Below, piece after piece: positions 10,353 to 19,075 of a DNA stretch of 40,525 nucleotides. The notes beneath the pieces are model-generated. The model worked only from the letters and a program-made list of their open reading frames with translations. It was not told the DNA's origin and searched no databases. The translations under genes were made by a program, and so were the position numbers. Source of the DNA: Triparma columacea (taxonomy: Eukaryota; Sar; Bolidophyceae; Parmales; Triparmaceae); the NCBI GenBank assembly GCA_030267965.1, contig BRYA01000119.1, positions 1-40,525 on the forward strand, read 5' to 3'. The number at the start of each line of letters is the position of its first letter. Position 1 is the first letter of the stretch.

Positions 10353-11453
10353 TTACCAATCGGAGCGCTGCGTGACGAGTTCTGCCGGTATGAACGATAT
10401 ATCGCCGACCGGTCCTAATAATGTTGCTTTCCACCCCTCCCCCCCCCTTGCCCCTCCCGCCCCTCCCGCCCCTTCCGCCACCTCCACCTGCACCACGGTG
10501 GTGCTGCTATTGAAGACGCGCACGGTGGTGTCGTCGGGCACGACCTTGAACACGCCCTTCAGGAACGCCCGCAGGCAGCCGCCGTGCGTCACCACCAGCA
10601 CCTTCGTGTCCTGCCCCTTAACCCCCTCTAGCACCCCCTCTAGCACCCCCTTCACGAACCCCCGCAGCCTCTCGCACAGCTGCTCCTCCGTCTCCAGCTT
10701 GACCTCCCCCCCCCCCTCTTTCAGCCTCAGCTCCTCCGCCTCCTCCAGCGTGAGGTCGTTTCTCCTCCCCTCCAGCGCCCCCTTCGCCCTCTCCCTCAGC
10801 GCCCCCCTGTACTCCACCAGCGGCAACAGCGGCGAGCCCGGCGGCGGCGACCGGGAGGGAGGTGGTTGGCTCGGCGTAACGCCGGAGTAGCCAAGGAGCA
10901 CCCCGGCGAGCGTCTCGCGCGTGCGCAGCATATCCGAGCAGAAGATAAAATCCGGCTTCCTCCCGAACGGCCCCTCCCGGTAGCTGTTCCCCACGCCCAC
11001 CGCCTGCCGGAACCCGGTGGGGTTTAGCGGCCCGTCCAGCCCCTGCCCCTGCACGATGCCTTTTGCGTTCGCAGCCGTCTCGCCATGTCGCAGCAGGTAG
11101 AAGGTGCAGGTCCGGGCCGCGGGTGGCGGGGCATTGGGCGGAGCGGGGGGGCGCGCATCGAATGGCTTGGCGGCGGGGACTGGCGACGGCGGCGGCACGG
11201 CAGCGGGCTTGGGGGAAGAGGCCGGCTTCTTCTTCTTGCTGGCGGCGCCACGGCCGATGGACAGGGAGGAGAAGGAGGAGGTCGCCTTGTACTTGGTCTT
11301 AGGCTTGGCCTTGGGAGCGGGCGCGGCGGCCGGGGCGGGCGTGTCGGCGCTGGACCACATCCCCCCTTTTGAGCGCTCCACCTCGCCGTGCCCAGGCCCA
11401 AGGTGCTTCTTCTGCACCTCGCCCGGGAAGAGCTTGCGACCCTTGGACGGCAT
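10353..11453 (-). CDS. Histidine phosphatase superfamily protein (PGAM/TIGAR-like), 366 aa
   Basis: The catalytic core begins with FYLLRHGETAANAKG: the phospho-accepting His is about residue 123. It continues with the SDMLRTRET segment, a LRERAKGALEGR segment carrying the likely acid residue, and VVTHGG with the second His near residue 290. This is the two-His/Arg pattern of branch 1 of the superfamily (phosphoglycerate mutase, fructose-2,6-bisphosphatase, TIGAR, PhoE). The substrate cannot be read from sequence. I chose the ATG at 11453 (MPSKGRKLFPGEV). The frame stays open to 11780, but that upstream part is low-complexity and unlike a protein. Residues 1-110 are a basic, Ala/Pro/Lys-rich and probably disordered tail. 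No introns are needed. Confidence 0.82.
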   Translation of the reverse strand: MPSKGRKLFPGEVQKKHLGPGHGEVERSKGGMWSSADTPAPAAAPAPKAKPKTKYKATSSFSSLSIGRGAASKKKKPASSPKPAAVPPPSPVPAAKPFDARPPAPPNAPPPAARTCTFYLLRHGETAANAKGIVQGQGLDGPLNPTGFRQAVGVGNSYREGPFGRKPDFIFCSDMLRTRETLAGVLLGYSGVTPSQPPPSRSPPPGSPLLPLVEYRGALRERAKGALEGRRNDLTLEEAEELRLKEGGGEVKLETEEQLCERLRGFVKGVLEGVLEGVKGQDTKVLVVTHGGCLRAFLKGVFKVVPDDTTVRVFNSSTTVVQVEVAEGAGGAGGARGGEGWKATLLGPVGDISFIPAELVTQRSDW

Positions 11454-12105
11454 ACTTAGGCGGCAGGGATGGCCTGGGCGGCACGGGGAGAGGTGGAGGA
11501 GGGGAGAGAAGTGACGGACGGATTGGTGGAGGGTCTCTACACTATGAAAACGAGGGGGGGGGAGAAGGAGAGGGGAAAACATAGTGTTAGCATCAGTGGT
11601 GACACCCAGGGAAGCACCGGACCCCAATAAAGTGACGGAGGGAGACGACGTGCGATAGTGGATCAGGAACGCGGCGATGTAATACTTGGGGTGTATGAGT
11701 TTCCTTCTTAAGCATTCATGTTTTCCTTTTCGCCAACAAATCATTAATATAGCGGTGGGGGGTTCCATAACACGTCTCACTGTGGCTATCCTAAGAACGA
11801 AGTTCCAGATACATTCAAACCGTCCCTAACTTCAACGTAAAGCCATGCTTCTTCCACTTCCTCCCCGACCAAAGCTGGTTGCCTTGTCCATTTTTCCTTA
11901 GAAAGACTTTTAACGGGGCTTTTAAGAGCACGCCGGTATCAAGTAATCAATACGTACCCTTTACACGGTAGAACAAGGAACAAAACGTTAAGTTGAAAAC
12001 TCTAGGACCTTTTCCCAAAATAGCCTCGATCAAACCAACCTCGTCTGAGCAATAATTTCCAAAAAACAGAAATATTTGGGGACCTTCTGGACAGAATTTA
12101 TTATG
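11454..12105. other. Intergenic between histidine phosphatase and START/XK paralogue
   Basis: The left part is the likely 5' region of the minus-strand phosphatase gene; the frame stays open into it without recognisable content. The right part is the 3' flank of the minus-strand 828-aa gene. No RNA gene, repeat or conserved motif was recognised. Confidence 0.4.
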
Positions 12106-14592
12106 CTACTCCCCATCTCCATCTTCTATTGGCACAACACTGCTTACTTTACCCTTCCCACCTCCTACCTCAGCAATAACACCACCATCAGCATCTCCAA
12201 CACTTGCTCTTCTAACACTTGCTCTCATAGCACCTGCTAGACCACCCTCAGCTTCAGCATCAACACTTGCTCTCCTAAGGCTCTCTCTTCTTCTAGCATC
12301 TCCATCTGATGGAATGAATTCTACAGGCACACTGGCCTTTATCACATCAGTAAACCACTCTGGTTTTTCCTCATCCCATTTGACCCAGTTCAACTCAACC
12401 CATTTCTTAACTTCTCCTTCAATTGATACCCAGTGATGCCTGGATTTAGCTAACACTTGAATCTTTATTGCCTCACTGCTACCCTCCAGGAAAAATGCCA
12501 TATTATAGTCCTTTGATGTCTGTGTGCTCCAGAAGGTGTGCAAGTACTTCCTCTCTATGTTCAAAAAGAAGACAGCAAAGCAGAAAGCAGTTATTGGTAT
12601 GAAAGAGTTCACAATTGATGATGCAATATCAATTGCTCCCTCATCAACATAAGGTGAAGCCAAATATATTGACACTGGTAGGCTACCCATTGTCAACACA
12701 AGACCAAACAACCAATAGGCTCCTCCAACTTCGTTAGGATGCCGCAACTGCACAATTGAAGTGAAGTCTACAATGATCTTTACTAACACTCTGAAAAAAA
12801 TACTATTCACAATCTCTATTTTGCCCCCTAATGGTATCCAGTACCAGAAGTCTCCCCTCAATATCTTAACCAACAAGTACAGGCCAAGGTCAGTGCCAAT
12901 GTAGAGAAAGGCCCAACTACTTCCCATCAACCCAAGAAGAACTATTGTTGTACACCTTATTAGAAGCATTCCTGCAGTGAACAGCAACATTGACACAAAT
13001 ACTATCGTTTTCTTGCTTGCCTTCGCTGGTATGTACCCATAGAAGTCTGTTGCCTTTTCTCTCAAACCAGAATCTGTGTCCCAGTCATAACTAACTGTTG
13101 CAGAGGCAAAGCCTGTTGTAGTTGCTGACACTGCAACTGAAAGCCATGCTGAAGTTCCAATCTCTTTGTCACTTGTTGCTATTGCCATAAGTTGGATAAT
13201 CACCCCAGGGATTGCCTCAGCAAACATCTCAATACATTTCGTGTATGTCATTTCCGTCATTGCCTCCACTGCTTGCCCAGCCTCTTGTTTTGCTCCACTT
13301 GCTACCCTATAGGCATCAACTGCAGGCTTGTACCCTATCAAAATAGGAATCCACTCCCTAATCACCCTCAACATCCCCAACTTCTTGTTTTGTGCCCAAA
13401 CAAAGAGCAGTTGAACGCCAATAGACATTGCCAGACTTGCCACAGAAGCCTTAAAGTACCCATACTTCTTATCTTTCCAAAACATGTGAGTCACATACAC
13501 ATCAGTCACCAAATCAACCATGCTCGTGACAGCACCAAAGATCACTCTTGCCTTGAAGCCAATCTTAGACTTCAGAAATAGTTTCGTAACAATCTCCTCA
13601 AGCATGGGCCTTAACCACACATGCTCATTCATGACTTCTTGCACTTCAGTAAATTGCTTCGCCCACTCATCTACAGCATGAGCAGCAGTTGCTGTGGTCA
13701 CCATGACTGCTTTCATTGCGCTCCCAATCTCCCACCCCTTGGCTTCCTCCTCACTCTTATCTCCCTCGTTTGTCGCTCTCCTTTTAAATTTGTTCATAAC
13801 CACAGCATACAGCATAGTTCTCATGAAAGCGTGCTGCTCCGTTGTCTCTCTCAGTGCCCTATTGGCGGCAATGAATTCCCTCACGACCTCTACCTTACTG
13901 TCCCCAATAATCTTCCTCTTCACTTTATCCATCAGCTGCTCTCCGAACCTCCTCCCATCCTGTTCCCCAGCTTCAGTGCTCTCGAGCAGATTATCAAAGT
14001 GGTAAGCAGCATCAGTCGCCAAACCAAGGTGGCTGATCGCGCTCCTTTTGCTAGCAGCCTTTCCTAAACCCTCCTGTCTAGTCACCAATACAACCTCCGT
14101 CTTTTTCTGGTCTACCTCGCAAAACTTTGCAGCTGTGAACTGTCCTTCTTGTTCAACTGTGGCTACAAGAGTCTCGCTGTTTACTCTGTGAAGCTCGAGC
14201 TCGGAGTCAACTCCACTTTTAAGGCCCCTGAAGAATGCTGCAACTTCCTTGTGGGATGCTCTCACAGTTATTGAAGTCTTCCCCCAACCCATTCCCTTCT
14301 CTGCCTTTATCAATATCTGTCTAGTCGAACCACTACTGATCTCTTGAGCTCCTTCAATCTCGTCAAAGAGACTTTCCATCCCTGGTGCTCCCTCCATTGC
14401 AATTTGCTCAAACTCTTCAAGAGGATTTTCGACGTGATGTCCCTTCTCCACGTCACTGTCAACTCTTGGGTCAACAACCTCCTCAATTGCCTCGTTCGCG
14501 ACATGCTTTTCTTGGTCAGTGAGGCCCGTCCCAACATCGTTCGCAGCTAGGACGTGCTCGTCCTCCTGCCTGGGGCTTTCTTTCGTGCTCAT
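12106..14592 (-). CDS. START-like/XK-like membrane protein, short paralogue (828 aa)
   Basis: Intronless ORF from ATG 14592, with an in-frame stop immediately upstream (TAA-ATG). After an acidic N-terminal region of about 80 aa comes a partial START-like domain (about 97-200, with ITVRASHKEVAAFF), then a helical linker and the XK-like membrane module (about 356-684, with TSMVDLVTDVYVTHMFW and EMFAEAIPGVIIQLMAIA). It ends in an RRASV-rich basic tail (about 761-799). It matches the C-terminal half of the first XK module of the giant gene at 1217-9307 over its whole length, including long near-identical DNA stretches (for example around 13150-13240 against 4090-4190). It therefore looks like a recent duplicate that lacks the first three START domains. 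Function is inferred: a membrane lipid-handling protein under phosphorylation control. Confidence 0.8.
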   Translation of the reverse strand: MSTKESPRQEDEHVLAANDVGTGLTDQEKHVANEAIEEVVDPRVDSDVEKGHHVENPLEEFEQIAMEGAPGMESLFDEIEGAQEISSGSTRQILIKAEKGMGWGKTSITVRASHKEVAAFFRGLKSGVDSELELHRVNSETLVATVEQEGQFTAAKFCEVDQKKTEVVLVTRQEGLGKAASKRSAISHLGLATDAAYHFDNLLESTEAGEQDGRRFGEQLMDKVKRKIIGDSKVEVVREFIAANRALRETTEQHAFMRTMLYAVVMNKFKRRATNEGDKSEEEAKGWEIGSAMKAVMVTTATAAHAVDEWAKQFTEVQEVMNEHVWLRPMLEEIVTKLFLKSKIGFKARVIFGAVTSMVDLVTDVYVTHMFWKDKKYGYFKASVASLAMSIGVQLLFVWAQNKKLGMLRVIREWIPILIGYKPAVDAYRVASGAKQEAGQAVEAMTEMTYTKCIEMFAEAIPGVIIQLMAIATSDKEIGTSAWLSVAVSATTTGFASATVSYDWDTDSGLREKATDFYGYIPAKASKKTIVFVSMLLFTAGMLLIRCTTIVLLGLMGSSWAFLYIGTDLGLYLLVKILRGDFWYWIPLGGKIEIVNSIFFRVLVKIIVDFTSIVQLRHPNEVGGAYWLFGLVLTMGSLPVSIYLASPYVDEGAIDIASSIVNSFIPITAFCFAVFFLNIERKYLHTFWSTQTSKDYNMAFFLEGSSEAIKIQVLAKSRHHWVSIEGEVKKWVELNWVKWDEEKPEWFTDVIKASVPVEFIPSDGDARRRESLRRASVDAEAEGGLAGAMRASVRRASVGDADGGVIAEVGGGKGKVSSVVPIEDGDGE

Positions 14593-15138
14593 TTACACTC
14601 GAATGGGTCTCGCTCTCTAACGGCGCGTATGAGTTGGCGTAGGGTGCACAGTTGGGTTAGTATGGGGTAAGTCGACCTTCGCATGCAATTTACGACGAGT
14701 TCCAAGAAACTCCCTCTCCCCCTTCCCCTCCTAGCCAGCCCCCAACCGCAGTGTGAAACTGATTTGAGCTGCTCATCCAAATTGCGCGAGATTACACCTT
14801 ACTTAGTGGTTTTGACGTTCAATACGTACCTGTAAGTCTGCCCGTTGAAGTAGATTTCCCACGTCCCTTGCAGTGAATTGTGAATGTCTCTCACCGAGGT
14901 TGGCTGAGGGAAGAGAATATTGGGCTTATAACGAGGGTGGCGCCAATAAGAATCGCCAAAGTACCTTGAAGAAATCTCGTCTTTAGCGCAGCGTATGCTA
15001 TTTTTTGTATTCGCTCAAAAACCAACCCTAACAGATTGGAAATCGCATGAATTTCAGCTCAACAAAACAGTTTGGAAATCGAATGTATCTCTTTTTTTGG
15101 ATGAATACAATTGGATTAAACATTCCAACTCCACCTTT
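14593..15138. other. Intergenic upstream of the START/XK paralogue
   Basis: Holds the presumed promoter of the minus-strand 828-aa gene on the left and the 3' flank of the minus-strand hydrolase on the right. Near 15035 and 15073 there is a short direct echo (TTGGAAATCG.ATG). No ORF with protein-like features and no RNA gene was recognised. Confidence 0.4.
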
Positions 15139-16969
15139 TTAGATCTCTCCAAAGCCCTCTCCCTCCTCCTCCCCCTCCTCCTCCCCCTCCTCGTCCGAGA
15201 TGGTAATTTTAAGTTGTTCCTCATCCTTTACATCTTTCCCCTCCTTCCTCTTTTTGCATTTCTCAATCCACTTTCTCCCTCTCCTTCCCATTTCCTCCAT
15301 ATTCCCTTCCAAACAGTCGTTATGTCCCCTCCCCCCCACCCACCACTTCTCAACAAACTCCTCCCCAACCCTCTCCTCCGCCTTCTTCGCAAGTTCAAAC
15401 CCGTGTGAGAAAGGCACGTCCTCATCTTCAGTACCGTGGACGACAAAAACAGGTACGTCGACCCCACTAATCCTTCCAATATTATCGTAGATATCGAGTT
15501 CCCCCAGCAGTCTATTATCAGTCATAACCCTAAGTCCGCTCGTGAACGGGCTGTGTAGTATGATGCCTATCATTTTATCCATCCCCTCAACCTCTAAGAA
15601 CGGTCCCTCCCCCTCCTTAACCCTCCTCGGTCTTAGGCACACGCAGTTAAGGCATAACACCCTCGGTAGCACACACCCTATTTCCCTCGCAATTTTCTTC
15701 ACCCCCAACCCCCCACATACTTCCTTCCCTACCCCATTCCCTCCCCTATTAGCCATCCATACCGTCGGTCCACTCCCAACGCTCTGTCCATAAAGCACGA
15801 CCCCCCCAACTTCCCATCCCTCTATTTTCCCCCCCTCCATAACCAGACAATCACCCAAACCCCTCCCACCCCCCGTGCCCGCACACCACTCGTACACTTC
15901 CCTTAAGTCTTTGTAAGTATCAAACTCCGTGCATTTAACATCCCTATCCTCCCCCCCAACATTAACCTTATCATTAGACCCTGTTCGAACCCTGCTGTTC
16001 CCGTATCCTGTATAATCGTAACTAACGACAGTCACACCTAAACACTCCGCCAGTTCCCTAGCTCTAAATTCCATCGCCCCTACATCAGTCGCGTTACCAT
16101 GGCTTAGTACCAGTACAATATCATCGTTCCCCTTAGAGTCTGTAGGACAGTGTATAGATACGAACGTCCTCCTTAATCGATAACCAACATTATATCCTTT
16201 AGTCCAATTACCTATATTTAAAGCAGGGTGTGGTACCACAGAACAACGGAAGGGTGTCTCAAGAGGTGTGTTTAGAGGTGGGGAGGTTTGATATGTTGAT
16301 GATAGAGGGGGGATTGAGGGGGGGTGGAAGGTTATTAAACCGGATACTAACTGATTGGAATAACCACCTAGGGGAGGGGGAGGGAGGGGAGGGTTAGGGG
16401 GGGGAGGGGAGGGGGGGGGAGGGAGACGAACGATAAAACGGCAGGGCGAATACGACGGGGAGAGATTCTACGAGGAGAGATTCTATGAGGAGAGGTTCTA
16501 CGAGAAGATATGCTCAGGCAATCGAGAAGTCTGCGAGGAAGCGAAAAGTGTTTCCGATGTCACCGCTTCGCCTCCTTCCGTAAGCCCTCGCCCTACCCTT
16601 CCCTCTTTAAAAATTCCTTTCTCCCCCCCCCACACACTCCATATTTTATGTTCCCAATAACTCACTTTCAACATAAAGCACAAGCAGTTCCCTAACCATA
16701 CCCGGTAAGCAGCATCCTAGAGTGCTCGCAAGTCTCCCTCTCCACCCTAGCTTGTTGTTGTTCTCCTCTCCCTTAGGAGGAGCGGAGGAGCCCGACTCTT
16801 GGTTTTGTTGTGTGTTGTTTGTAGTTGAGGTGGTGGGTTGTGTAGATGGAGAGGAAGATTGAGAAGACGATTGAGATAAGTTTGGAGGTTGTGGAGGTGA
16901 TGGAGGTGATACATTAGATAGGACTGTCGGACCTACTCCGTGGCCAGCCTCTGGGATTATATTTGACAT
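15139..16969 (-). CDS. ABHD17-like serine hydrolase (protein depalmitoylase family), 510 aa, 2 exons
   Basis: Exon 1 is 16969-16666 (ATG, MSNIIPEAG...). The intron 16665-16368 runs from GTGAGT to a classic CTAAC...pyrimidine...CCTAG end. Exon 2 is 16367-15139. The split codon restores SGYSNQLVSG in frame. The core has VLSHGNATDVG (oxyanion region), YDYTGYG, the nucleophile elbow YGQSVGSG (Ser about 297), ILHSPFTSGLRV, VVHGTEDEDVPFSHG (Asp about 416) and GGRGHNDC (His about 450). This order and these motifs match ABHD17, which removes palmitate from membrane proteins. A GCC-LPG cysteine pair lies before the intron, where ABHD17 carries its membrane-anchoring cysteine cluster. Unlike ABHD17 there is a Ser/Thr/Asn/Gln-rich leader of about 70 aa and an acidic C-terminal tail. 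Confidence 0.85.
16456..16504. repeat. 15-bp tandem repeat x3 inside the hydrolase intron
   Basis: Three units of (C/T)G(A/G)GGAGAG(A/G)TTCTA at 16456-16470, 16471-16485 and 16486-16500, followed by a partial CGAG. It lies in the only intron of the ABHD17-like gene, next to a long G-run tract (16371-16435) that is the pyrimidine tract of the minus-strand acceptor. Confidence 0.85.
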
Positions 16970-17459
16970 ATTGGGGTGATATTGGGTGATGTTGGGAGAT
17001 ATTTGAGTGTTAATTGGGGTATTGGAGGGTAGGGAAATGTTTCTATACTTTAGGAGCGTGTATGAATTGAGTTTTTGAGGGAAAGAGAGTGAAAAGAGGA
17101 AAATCAGAGAAAATGAGGGAGGGAAGGAGAAATTGGAGAAAAGGAAGCGTCAAAGAAAAGTGTCTCCCTGTTCCTGCTTTTTCTCCTCATTTACCTCAAT
17201 TTCGCTCAAATTCGCTCAATTTCACGCAATTAAGTGTATATAAGGATACATAAGGACATATAAGGACATCTAAGGATCATCTTGGACAACATTTTGGATC
17301 CATCTCCGTAACCTACCTCTGCTTGTTTAGTCCATTTTTGAGGACATTTAACACCCTATATTCAACAAACACTACTACTACTACATATATATACACATAC
17401 ATATACATACGCATACACACGTACACACATACACTCCATACAGCTACAAACCTGTGTAA
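16970..17459. promoter_or_regulatory. Divergent intergenic region between the ABHD17-like gene and PEX3
   Basis: 490 bp between two genes read outward, so it must hold both promoters. The centre has ATAAGGA-type echoes (TATATAAGGATACATAAGGACATATAAGGACATC, about 17236-17275). The PEX3-proximal end is an A/C/T-rich simple-sequence stretch (ACTACTACTACATATATATACACATAC..., about 17370-17440). No TATA box or known operator can be assigned with confidence. Confidence 0.4.
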
Positions 17460-17791
17460 ATGTCATCTTTAACTCCATCAACACCTCAAAATAAAAGCCG
17501 TAATCGAGTTATTAAAGCCTCATTAACATTAGTAGGACTTAGTGTTACTGCATATGGTATATACAAACTTTGGAATAAAGAGAGAGAAGGAAAAGATGGA
17601 GAAAATGGAGAGTTACTTACTGAGGGGAATGCCAATGTGAGTAAAAGAGGGAGAGGAAGAGATGAGAAAGAGAGAGACTGGGAGAGAGGAAAGAGAGAAA
17701 GGAGAGAAAAACGGAGATATTTGTGTAAGATTGTGTGTGTAGCTGTGGATGATATGAGAAATAAGAGAGAGAGAGAGAGAGAGAAACCGTG

Positions 17792-17823
<32 letters not shown>

Positions 17824-18950
17824 CGGCTGATGCAAGAGAGAGATATTGTGTGATAAGGGAGAGAGATATTGAGAGATAAGGAAGAAAAAGAATGACTCAT
17901 GAGAAAGAGAAAGATTATATGTGATAAAGAGAGAAAAGCGAGCTGACAGGAGAGAAACTACCTTATATCAACAGGATACGATACAACCCTATACCAATAC
18001 CATACCATACCCAGTACCATACCAAAACCCAAAACCATACCCCACCTCACCCTCCCCCTCCCCACCTTTAGCACTCCTCCCCCTCCCAGCGTACGATAAC
18101 CTCCTTCTTCACCACCTCCACCACCTCCACAACCCTTCCCCCCTCCTCTTCACTTGAACGTTCCCTATCCCCAACAGCGTTATCAGGATACCAATCAATG
18201 TCTAACCTCTGCTTCAACCGTCTATACACATCCAACATACTAAACCCCCTAATAACACCCAATGGTGTAGATGAACTTAAAAAGAGTGTCGGGTTAGTTA
18301 AAAAAGGTGTAGAAAACGAATGGTCAAACCTCCTCTCAGTCGTAGTATCACGTACAGTCGGTGAGATAATAGCCCGTGCTCGATTAACCGCATTATGCGA
18401 CTTAATTGTAGTAGGGTTGAGAGTTGGAGGGGATGAGGGGAGTATGGATAGAGGGGTTAGATGGTTAACTGGGGTTGAGGTGTTCGATTGGAGTAGTGTT
18501 AAAGAGATGGTGAAATTAGACCTTCGTGATGTTAGTGTGGAGGAAAGAAGGGATGGGACGGTTGATTTATGGGGGGTTGATGATGTTATAGGAATGGTTG
18601 AAAAAACGGTCAAGAGAGAAGTGGAGGAAGAAGGATGGGGGGAGGGTATCGGTAGGAATATGGTTTCCTGTGGTGTCAACGAATTCTGCGGTGACATGGC
18701 TGCTACCTCATACTTCCACGCAAGCTTGAAGAGATCCGCGAAGGAAGGGGTGGAGGAATATAAGGGTATTGTTGGGGGGGAATTGGGAGGGAAGGAACCG
18801 GTGGGGAAGGTTATGGGGAAAATGGAAAGATGGAGGAGAGGGATTAGAGGGGAGGAAAGAGGGGGGGAGGGGAGGGAGGAAAGGATTCAGTGGGTTTGGA
18901 GGGAGTTTGTTAAGTACAAGGAAATCACTGAGAGGGAGACACTAAGATAA
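17460..18950 (+). CDS. PEX3: Peroxin-3 (PEX3), 351 aa, 2 exons
   Basis: Exon 1 is 17460-17636, the intron 17637-18071 runs from GTGAGT to CCACCTTTAG, and exon 2 is 18072-18950. Both joins are phase 0 and the product is 351 aa, close to the usual 370. A membrane-anchor helix at about 17-38 (VIKASLTLVGLSVTAYGIYKLW) is followed by a charged stretch. Exon 2 opens with HSSPSQRTITSFF, which lines up with the 'HFESNQRTCNMTV' region that follows the anchor in PEX3. VVVSRTVGEIIARARLTAL sits where PEX3 has its conserved 'SFTRS' helix. PEX3 is the peroxisomal membrane docking receptor for PEX19 and inserts membrane proteins. Identity rests on these two blocks, the length and the topology, so it is probable rather than certain. 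Confidence 0.62.
17764..17822. repeat. (GA)n and (GT)n microsatellites in the PEX3 intron
   Basis: An uninterrupted GA run at about 17764-17784 is followed, after AAACC, by a GT run (about 17788-17822, broken once by GC). Both lie inside the only PEX3 intron, which is purine-rich throughout. The two runs probably vary in length between individuals. Confidence 0.95.
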
Positions 18951-19075
18951 AAGGGGGGGGGGGAGAGGGGACGTGACGGGGGGGAAGGGGGGAAGGCAAA
19001 CGTATGGAAAGCAATAAACCAGTTAGTGTTTCTCGATTAGGAACCTTCAAAACAATGATTCAAATTTTGACCACC

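Noticed and set aside
11024..11584. Several overlapping ORFs on both strands opposite the histidine phosphatase
   Set aside because: Shadows caused by high G+C coding DNA; no conserved motif in any of them.
10353..11780. The histidine phosphatase starting at 11780 (475 aa)
   Set aside because: The extra 109 residues are low-complexity with no protein-like pattern, and ATG 11453 opens a more convincing N-terminus. I kept 11453 but cannot exclude the longer form.
16646..16969. Independent 107-aa gene
   Set aside because: Its end is a GTGAGT donor and the frame joins exactly to the hydrolase core through a well-formed acceptor, so it is exon 1 of that gene.
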